Under the pieces are notes generated by a model. That model was not told the DNA's origin, did no database searches, and worked only from the letters and a program-made list of their open reading frames with translations. Source: Buxus sempervirens (taxonomy: Eukaryota > Streptophyta > Magnoliopsida > Buxales > Buxaceae). From it: a DNA stretch of 64,000 bases. The stretch covers positions 39,859,949-39,923,948 of the forward strand of contig OX387182.1 in assembly GCA_947561395.2 (NCBI GenBank). Reading direction: 5' to 3'. Positions within the stretch are counted from its first letter, which is position 1. The number at the start of each line of letters is the position of its first letter. Made by a program: the position numbers and the translations under genes. This document shows positions 55,900 through 64,000 of this stretch, in pieces.

Positions 55900-57069
55900 C
55901 TGTAAAAACAGAAGAGAAAAATGTAGAAACAAAAAAAGAAAACCTAAATAGCAACCAAGACTTTACCAAACCGCAGCACGTACATGAAGGATTAGAAATT
56001 CATGTTTTTATCATGAAGAAGGATTTCTATGACAAGTGTCTTATAAATCTTGAAATTTTTGGCAACACAATAAGCATCTCTAGGCCATTTACTACCATTC
56101 TCAGGTGTCTTATTCTGTTGACATACAAAAGGAAAAGACTCAAATATCCTTACTAGCTTTGACGATTAAATATAAGTACATAATACATGGAATGCTTGAG
56201 AATGGTGTAGCAAGCAGCTTACACCAAGTACAAAGAAATAAAGATTGGAAATTTGTATTCTAATCTAACAAAAATTCCTGAATCAAGCTCTTTGTGCCAT
56301 AATTTAGAGATGTTCCTCAAAGGAGGTTTAAACAAAAGTAATATACTTTGTTTTGCTATAATTAGAGGCATCTAAAAACTGTATGTTTTTTCTCTATCTT
56401 ATTTCTTTGTACAACCACACAAAGCTCCTTTCTGAACAAGTCCATTTATCTTGATGCATGAAGTACACAGGAAAGAACATGTGCATGCACAGGAAGTATA
56501 ATAAATTACCAACACAACATCAGTGAAGAATGATAAAAAAAAATTGCTTAAACACCAAAGGACTTCTCCCTAGAAGCTATCATTATGTGATAACGCTGAT
56601 ATGAAATGCGTTTTGCACATGTTAGAAATTAAGATAGACATGCAGGGCAGTCCATCTTTATTTACCTCCAAATGCACAAAACATGTATTCTACAATTTCT
56701 ATATATGATAGTTTATGAGATGACGTGAACTACAATACACTTTGCATCATAGCCCTCGTATTTTGTTATTGACTAGTTTTGCCCTCCACGTGCTTCACAC
56801 GTGGTTGGCCTATGTACCAATATAATTTATCTAAATATAATTGAATTAGTTACTCCAGGCATTGCAATTGCAATGACAATATGCTAATTTATTTTCAAGG
56901 AATTTAAAACACACATTAAATTTCAAAATATAAATCCAAATGGCTATAATGAAGTAGTTGCCAAGGGAGTTTTTAAACTACATGACAAAGAGAAAAACAA
57001 ACTAAGAATCCAACACGTGACTCTTAGTAAATATTCTGTATTGTGTTCACTGGTGCTGTCATCTTGAAA
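55900..57069. other. Non-coding stretch
   Basis: It begins as intron-like sequence upstream of the DEG7 exon. No other exon is recognised. Confidence 0.5.
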
Positions 57070-57072
57070 TAT

Positions 57073-57200
57073 GATTGAGGAGCTTGAAGCACAGCCCCAG
57101 GAAGCAGAAGACAAAGTGACAGAACTTAGAGCAAAGTTGAAAAGAGTAGGAGGCGAAGCACAATCGAATGGAAACTTCGGATGCACAAACCATAAAGATC
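57073..57200 (+). pseudogene. Possible coiled-coil gene fragment
   Basis: The plus-strand frame MIEELEAQPQEAEDKVTELR then AKLKRVGGEAQ is strongly helical and acidic, unlike the surrounding AT-rich DNA. It resembles the EELEAQLQEAEDxVxxLR segment seen in some plant coiled-coil proteins. It has no intact splice context that I can define. Confidence 0.35.
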
Positions 57201-59608
57201 TCACATTTGTCTATTGAAAAATTATACTTAAATATGATTGTTTTAGGGGGTTGAGAAATTGTAAATATTCTGTACTGTGTTCACTGGTACTTCTTTGTTA
57301 CTCATATTCTTTTAAAAAAAAAAAAGAAAATAAAAAACTTGCCCATTTTAGCAACAGAATAGTTTGATGGGTTCTTTTCTAGAAGACATTCATCACTTCT
57401 AAATAAATTTTCATAGCAGAACTGTTCATGTCCTCCGTTATCTTCCCTCAAATTCTAGCACGTGTTCTATTTCCAAAATGCCATCACTTCGCTTCCTTAT
57501 TAGCGACTCAACATCTCACTCAAACGTATAACACCAGTGGACCCAACGCAGTATATTCTAACAACTGATGCAGAATCCAAGTCAAATACCTTTTGTGAAA
57601 GAAAAATGGAAGAAATTGGATGCAAAACAAGACATCCTATATCCCTATATGTCACAATGATCCTTCCAATGTTGGGTTTCATGAGAACAACATATCAAAA
57701 CTGCACCCAAAGCTTGTTGGACAAACCATGAAGAGAGAGAGAGAGATAAAGTGAAGCTTTTGGTGTTGCAAATTAAAGGAAAAAAGCCACACATTTTTTA
57801 TATCTCAAAGACGTGAATTTTTCTGCCTATGTATTGGAGTAGAAGTATTACTATATTTGATTAAAGATTTCTAGTAATGCAATAAATGAGGTGTTGCTTT
57901 TTTGGAAAGAACCAAAGCCAAATCCAAAATTTTGGGGAGAACCTGGGTCAACTCAAAATGGAATGTTCTTTGCATGTTTTAAATCTGAGAATTTCAAGTT
58001 ATACATGGAAACCTGAAGTAGCCCATTTTGGGTTACTTAGGTCCCTATATGGCAAGGAGAGAGAGGCATTTTAGCCTTCCATGGTGATCTTGAATAGCTC
58101 AGATCAGGTAGTCATTTTGGGACAGCTTTAGCATCCTCTCATTGCTACCCTGTTGAATCATCAACATATCCACCTAACATGACATTTGGCCCCTTTTATT
58201 ACTTGTTTAAGGACCAAAATCAACCCAGTAAGAATATCTATATACACCTAAACAAATCATTAATTATTTGACAGCCAGAAACAAAAACTGTCTTCACAGA
58301 GATTCTTTTGTGAATGGTCAGAATCATAACCAGCCTCAGTGACCACCTCATTCAACCTAACCCTACCCACTAACTAAATGAGTTCTAATAGAGTCAGATT
58401 GATTTGAAAATGAATTATCGATTGCATTAAAAGTTTCAAAAGATTAAGCAAATGATAACTAAGTGATACGAAATCCTGTCCTCAGCATATACATTTTAAA
58501 ACTCAGCCCTAACCGTTGATAACATTTCGGGTTCTGGATACATTTCATCTCTCTCATTAAATTTAGAGACAAAAATAAAAAATACATAAAGAAGAAGTAA
58601 AAACCTCTCTTGCAGAAGCAGGGTACTAGGATGGTTCTGGATTGTGATTGTTTTCTCTTATATTACTTACTCTAACTGTTTTCATTTCCTCATGAAGATC
58701 AGGTCTAAAGTGCTGCCATTCAATTAAAATATTAACTTAGATTTTAATTGAGTCAAAAGCAATATCTGCTAACTTATGAGTATATATACTCTAAAAGGAT
58801 TGACTAAGACAACAGATTAGTTAAAATTCTTAAGGATATGCTTAAAATTTGTTTGGACTTGATCAATGTGCAGGTTATACATGAAGATATTGAAATAATT
58901 GTGAAAAAAAAACTCACTGTACATGTGCATACTCATCAACTAGCAATTCAGCTAATAATCTTTCATCCAGTTTCTTGGACTTACAGACCCTCCTAGGATC
59001 ATAAAAAGGACAGAGACACCTGGTATTCTATTGATGACTCAGTCAATATTTTACCTGTTTAAGGTTTTTAACTGAATCTCTGTCTCAGTTCCTGCTTTAC
59101 AGATATCATTGCTAATAACGGATAAGCAAAGGGATACATGACACACACACACACAAAATTACTTGTATAATTTTAAGCGCAATATGTAGTAAATCTTTCT
59201 CGATTTGTCATATAGAAGAATATGAACAGTACATATACCTCATTCTTTCAAATTGACCCTCTTTTCTCAAAGTAAATAAACAATAATCAAATTATCTCAG
59301 AAAAGTCGAATGTCAGCTGCAAGATGACTGTTGTCCTAGCCTATGATGCTGTCACAGCACCACCTATCAAAATGATGCATCAATTTCAGTTATCAATAAG
59401 TGCAAAGCTTATAGGAATAGATGTATTTGTTTAAACAGAAATTTTAGAATCTGTAAGAAGCTAATGTAGTCAGAGACAACTATAAAGAAGTTCAAAATAA
59501 TGAATGCCAAACATAAAATTTTGTTTTATTTGGGCTCTATTTCTTGATACTATGACATAATTTTGAGAATTTTCTTTCATATACAAACAGGAGAACAGAA
59601 GACTCACC
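57201..59608. other. Mostly non-coding stretch
   Basis: A plus-strand segment at about 57907-58013 reads open and protein-like (NPKFWGEPG, FFACFKSENF), but I do not recognise it and cannot set borders. Nothing else is supported. Confidence 0.35.
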
Positions 59609-59720
59609 ATTATGACAGATTTTTTGGAGTTCAGAAAAAGCAACAGCTATTTTTGCGCCTACAATCGCATTATTCTTCACGAGGGCAATATCTATAGCTC
59701 GGTTTAGGAGGTCATCCATG
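59609..59720 (-). pseudogene. Possible lone exon, unidentified
   Basis: On the minus strand MDDLLNRAIDIALVKNNAIV then GAKIAVAFSELQKICHN runs open up to a good donor (ATG/GTGAGT, GT at 59607). No acceptor is obvious upstream. Its composition is exon-like. It lies on the same strand as the DEG7 and RPB5 exons. I do not recognise the protein. Confidence 0.4.
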
Positions 59721-60131
59721 GAAATGAGATGAGAAAAAACAAATAACAAAACAGACCTAACTGAAACCATAGTTATTAAAGAACAAAGAAGCAGAATTAT
59801 CAACCACATATATATGTATATCATTAGTCAGTTTCCCTCATGGTTTCCTCCTTAAGTTCTCTATTTTCCTTTATTTTTCTGCATGGTCAATTCGAGTCTC
59901 TTTGCTCATTCCGGACTCCATAATCACAATTTTACCCATCACTTGTTACACTTGTTTTTCAAAAAAAAAAAATGTGCATACAGCTGGAACACAAACTAGC
60001 ACTTCTCAAAATCAAAAGTTTCATCTAAAGCTACAACATATAACCTTGAAATAAGCATTAGTTTTACAGCAGTAATTATTGAAACAAGGAGAAGATAAAA
60101 AATCTAGTAGGCATGCTTGATCAACACCGAC

Positions 60132-60245
60132 CTGTGTTTCTTTTAGAGTATAACGCTCCAGCAAAGTCTTCTTTTCTTCATTGGTAAGCACCTGATGCGA
60201 AGGAATGAGAACATGTTCTTTAATGTTTACCAGCAGCTCTGCCTC
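60132..60245 (-). pseudogene. NRPB5: Lone exon of RNA polymerase subunit RPB5
   Basis: This is an exact exon of 114 nt on the minus strand between an acceptor (ggatgcag) and a donor (CAG/GTCGGT). The 38 residues are [18 protein letters not shown] and [20 protein letters not shown], the conserved middle of plant RPB5 (RPABC1), at the start of its C-terminal domain. The next exon (LPRIQ...) and the N-terminal exons are not in view. The frame is intact, so the fragment is recent or was a functional exon not long ago. Confidence 0.85.
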
Positions 60246-61098
60246 CTGCATCCAAGGTGTCACCAGCAAACATAAGTGTAACACTTCATATGAAAACACT
60301 GAATATTAAGTGTATTGCCAATCCACTCCTCCCAGGATCCTGCTTCCACCAGACCTACCCTAAGTTACTGCATAACAAGCAACAAAATGCTATATAAAGC
60401 AACATGCTGAGTTTTCTCATTTCTATACATTTATCATCAGATATTGCATACTAGCATATAATACTGATTGAAACAGATGCATTCAGATAGATTTGAATTC
60501 GAAGAAAATACCATTTTGTTAATGGATTCACATAAAGTTTTGAACATTGCAATCAATTACATCTTAACGTACCAGTCCAGTATATATAAGAGTTCTTTGG
60601 GCACTAAAAAAATGCGTTACTCTGAGGAGAAAACCAGCCAGGAGTTCTTTCTTGAGTCAAACCATCAAAGTCAATGCTAGAGATGGCAAGTCCACAGGGA
60701 GGCTTCTAGTAACCTTGCTAATACAAGGAGATCAATAGTTAGCTTCTTGGGAACAGCTCATCCCTGCTTCATTTATCAACTCCTGCTGAACTTTTATATT
60801 TTGTTAAACTAGCCTATGTGGTCATTGGAAACTATGGTGGAAAATATTAGCAGCAGCTAGCACAAAGACTGTGACATCAAGTCCAAATATGACCAAACCC
60901 AGGTCACCGACCTCTCAACTACAACTAGCTTACAAACCATACACTCCTTTTTAAAGATAACTATAAATTCTCAGAACTAATTTTTCTAGTGAGATTAGCC
61001 TATATATAGGCAGCCCTCCCAAGTGCTGCAATTAGTAGGGGTTATAGAAACTTGTGTGAGATCAGGAACCCAAAGGGCCAGCTGAAGTCCAAATCTTC
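60246..61098. other. Non-coding stretch
   Basis: It begins as intron-like sequence upstream of the RPB5 exon. No gene is seen. Confidence 0.5.
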
Positions 61099-61500
61099 AT
61101 GGACTTCCTGTTGACGTGCACGCAGGAGGTAATGCCAGCAGAATCTCAAGATTTGACACAACAAGATGGATATGCTCAGGAACTGGAGAAAGACAGGTCC
61201 GTTATTTTTCTCAGTGCAACACTGCTCAGATTATCTGGCAATAAGAAGTGGGTTCCTGAATTCAGAGGGGTGGAAGTAATTCCTATTGGAGAATATACAG
61301 ATAAGAAATAAAATTTATGCATTAGGCCACTTGTGTTAACAATGAAACAGCAGCCAAAGCTCAACAAGAAGAAAGTAGAAACCAAGGCCCTAAATGAAGC
61401 TCTCAAGGCAGCTAAATAGAGAGGAAGAACCAAACTGCAGTTTAAATGTGATGTCAAAGAGAAGCTTGGCTTTCTTCACAGGGAGCTTGGTCAAGATAAG
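61099..61500 (+). pseudogene. Possible gene fragment, unidentified
   Basis: Plus-strand pieces read MPAESQDLTQQDGYAQELEK, LSGNKKWVPEFRGVEV, then LNKKKVETKALNEALKAAK and a stop, then KCDVKEKLGFLHRELGQDK. The composition is protein-like and the GC content is higher than around it. Stops and frame changes separate the pieces. The family is not recognised. Confidence 0.3.
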
Positions 61501-62383
61501 CCAAGCCCATGAAGTTAAATAATAAATAAATTGCTTTCCTTTGTGGTGAATGATACCTAACCAATTTATTCTATTGAAAAAAGTTACAATTGCCTTTAAA
61601 AATTCTCCCTTATGGCAATCCAAATCCATACCAACACACCATAATAAAATATATGGGTTGTTCGGATGGATTGATAGGTATGGTCAAATACAATCTATTA
61701 TATGTTAAAGATCAAATGATGGTTATATTATCTAATTAAGTAGATATTTGGACTATAAAAGCTTCAATCTGGAAAGCCCTTCTATCAGTGGGGCGTTCTT
61801 TTTCATGAATATTGGGTACTGGGTTACACGTGCACTGCTCTGAACGAGCTCCTTTTCGAGGCAACGAACAATTCCATAAAAAGGCAACAACGAGGACAGG
61901 GAACGCGCGGGCGTTAATCCTCCCTTTTCTTTAGTTGGTGCCAGAGAAGTCAAGAGGAAGAGAAAGAACCGACAGGTAAGTAAATCAGAACTGTTTGAGA
62001 GGGGCAGCTGTTCAAGCCACAGATCATGCAGGTTCTCTGAACTGAAACTCCTTCCCATAACCCCCATGGCTCACACCCTTTTCACTTTCTTTTTGCCAAC
62101 AACATCCCACCATCTCTTCTCTACTTCAGTTATTCGACAACTGAAGTTAGAGATCTCACAAATCATCCTCAGTAGAGTTCAGAAGACAACTGTATAATTG
62201 GTTCATCAGCTTAGACTTCTTATTGGTGTTCAACCTACTGCAGCCTTGGTGGTGGATGTGGAGGTGGTTGTGTTCTGGTTGCTTTGGGTAGAAGCTCTGA
62301 CTAGGCTGAATGTTGCAAGTTTCAGCCCAAAGCTTTCCACAGAGCAAAAGCAACAGCTTATTATAAAGTCATTATTTGTATAA
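61501..62383. other. Weakly structured stretch
   Basis: At about 61934-61975 a plus-strand segment ends in a consensus donor (CGACAG/GTAAGT) after an acceptor-like ttttctttag, giving VKRKRKNRQ. It could be a micro-exon of a lost gene. Nothing firm can be said. Confidence 0.25.
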
Positions 62384-64000
62384 CTTTAAAAATTACTTAA
62401 AGGGGAAAAAAATAACTGGCTGATGTTATACAGGAAATACTTCTATGCATAATTGCACAATCATGAATTGGTCCTTAATAAACTGAAGGATTGTCCACAT
62501 CACCAAGCGATACAGTACAACTAGGGTGAACATCTGAATTGGCACCCTTCCACAGGGCAGAAAACCCATGTTTCACCAAGAAACTAAACCTGGATAGACT
62601 GACAAAGAATCCTTTTACTTTTCACCATTGATTTTGGCTCATAGTAATAGTCTCTCCTTTTAAATACAGTTTACCTACCTAAGCTTGATCCCATTTGTTC
62701 TAGTAAAAATATAAGACCAAGTGCAAACAACAGATGAACAAGCAAGTATATGTGGATAATTATTAAGAAACAAAAATGGAAACACATATTTCTATCTAAT
62801 TTGTAAAACATGGCCCAACAGCATTCTCACCTTAGCCTCAACAGGTGGCATTACAGAGAATGTATTCAGGGATCTTTTATTATCATCATCAGAAGAACAA
62901 TTGGAGCACAAAAAATGATCCAATTTTTTTGCTTCTTCAATAGTCTTCCCATCAAATTCCTCACATCATTAAAAGATGATAAATGTCAATTTATCTTGAT
63001 GAATAACATCACATATCATTTTAATGTAAATATATTATTTCTGGCCCTTCCCCTGTGTAGCAATTTAGTGTCACTGTCTTAAGAACTTTGAAGTGTTTTT
63101 TACTTCATTGCTTACACATGATAAGTGCCATTGGCTTTCAAATGTTGCAACTTTTTCATTTTCTTGGGGGTACTGATGATAGAAAGTTAATTTGAAATCT
63201 CATAAAAGCTTGCTCCTGTTGATGCAGATTTACACAAGAACATGTTGTATTGAATACATTTATAGTTTACACAAACCATGTATTCACACAAACTTTTGTT
63301 GAGGTACCAACATACGGGAAGGGCACTTCAGAAACATTGAGTTGGGTATCAAACATTGCAAATAATTTTGACATTCAGCAATGTCTACAACAGTGTATTT
63401 TGGAATGAGCTGCTGCATCTCAAGCTGGGAACAGGGCTGAGACATATTGAAATCTGTTTAGGGTCAGATATTCAGACTGTGGCCTTATAAATAAGTTTTA
63501 AAACTACGGTCATTAAATTGGAAAAGGCAGAAAATGGAAAATGGACAAACCTGAAAAAAATTGTTTTGTATAAATTCATTATAAACAAGTGAAACCTATA
63601 CAATAATGGCTCTTTTTATTGATTAAACATATGCATATGAGTATGAAAAAGTATGTCTTGGTTAGCCAAAGTGCACAATCTACTGGTTACCTGTTTTCCT
63701 ATTCTGACCTTATATTCCTGGACAGTTACAACAATGCTGGTTGAGGAAGTTAGTGGTTCTGATGAGTAAAGAATGAAAGATGTGGCAAAGAGACACTAAT
63801 TCGATAAATGAAGAAAAATGAAACATGAGGCAGATAAACCAATTAGCTAAATGAGGAGCCTTCAATGTTGTAGATACGAAGGATTCTATTCCTGTTTTGT
63901 CATGCTTAGGTTTCCTGTATTGAGTTTATATTTACTGGTGACATATACTAGGAAACCTGGTTCAACATAGATTACATACATGAAAGATGATTTGGCATAC
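62384..64000. other. Non-coding stretch to the window edge
   Basis: AT-rich, with no coding domain, CACTA terminus or subterminal GC hairpins seen. Confidence 0.5.

Overview
This is a plant nuclear window, very probably from a dicot or other non-grass angiosperm. It has spliced plant genes, chromovirus-type LTRs with a tRNA-Met primer site, a plant L1-type LINE, a complete-looking CACTA (En/Spm) transposase gene pair, and fragments of recognisable plant genes (KEA antiporter, DEG7 protease, 2-Cys peroxiredoxin, RNA polymerase subunit RPB5). There are no rRNA, tRNA or organelle signatures. The species cannot be named from sequence alone.

Layout. 1-25.7 kb is a stack of nested transposable elements whose borders can be read to the base from 5-bp target-site duplications (TSDs). 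Two LTR families dominate. Family A (TGTAGACACC...TTTCACA) occurs as a solo LTR inside a solo LTR (6194-9875, with 7865-9678 inside it) and as a reverse-strand copy (13058-20137). Family B (TGTAAxACCC...GGCGYTACA) occurs at 1149-4876, 10050-11961, 14855-19440 and 22255-25577. The 10050 copy is followed by a tRNA-Met primer-binding site and a decayed gag. That gag is interrupted by a 5'-truncated LINE (reverse transcriptase, zinc-knuckle and RNase H regions), which was itself split by a family A LTR (carrying a family B LTR inside it) and by another family B LTR. Family B units each carry a TATA box, a strong splice donor and a strong splice acceptor. In three copies a short reading frame ending E-D-(F/Y)-(F/Y)-Y-P lies at or near that acceptor.

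At 25689 a CACTA terminus with a dense array of small GC hairpins begins. Further right, on the minus strand, lie two spliced genes that look intact: a TNPA-type DNA-binding protein (33857-36960) and a TNP2 transposase with a C-terminal DUF4216 region (37514-41235). Between terminus and genes sits a five-exon KEA antiporter fragment with its introns. No partner CACTA terminus is visible, so the element either extends past the right edge or has lost that end.

43.7-45.2 kb holds the one host-like gene that reads through completely: four exons, a 204-residue coiled-coil protein with an E2F-type site upstream. 46.95-51.77 kb is a large inverted duplication of a dead F-box/LRR-type gene with a spacer of about 165 bp, a natural source of hairpin RNA if transcribed. 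52-61 kb carries single exons of at least three unrelated genes (2-Cys peroxiredoxin, DEG7, RPB5), all on the minus strand and with splice sites and neighbouring intron-like DNA, the pattern left by transposon gene capture. 62.4-64 kb shows nothing recognisable.
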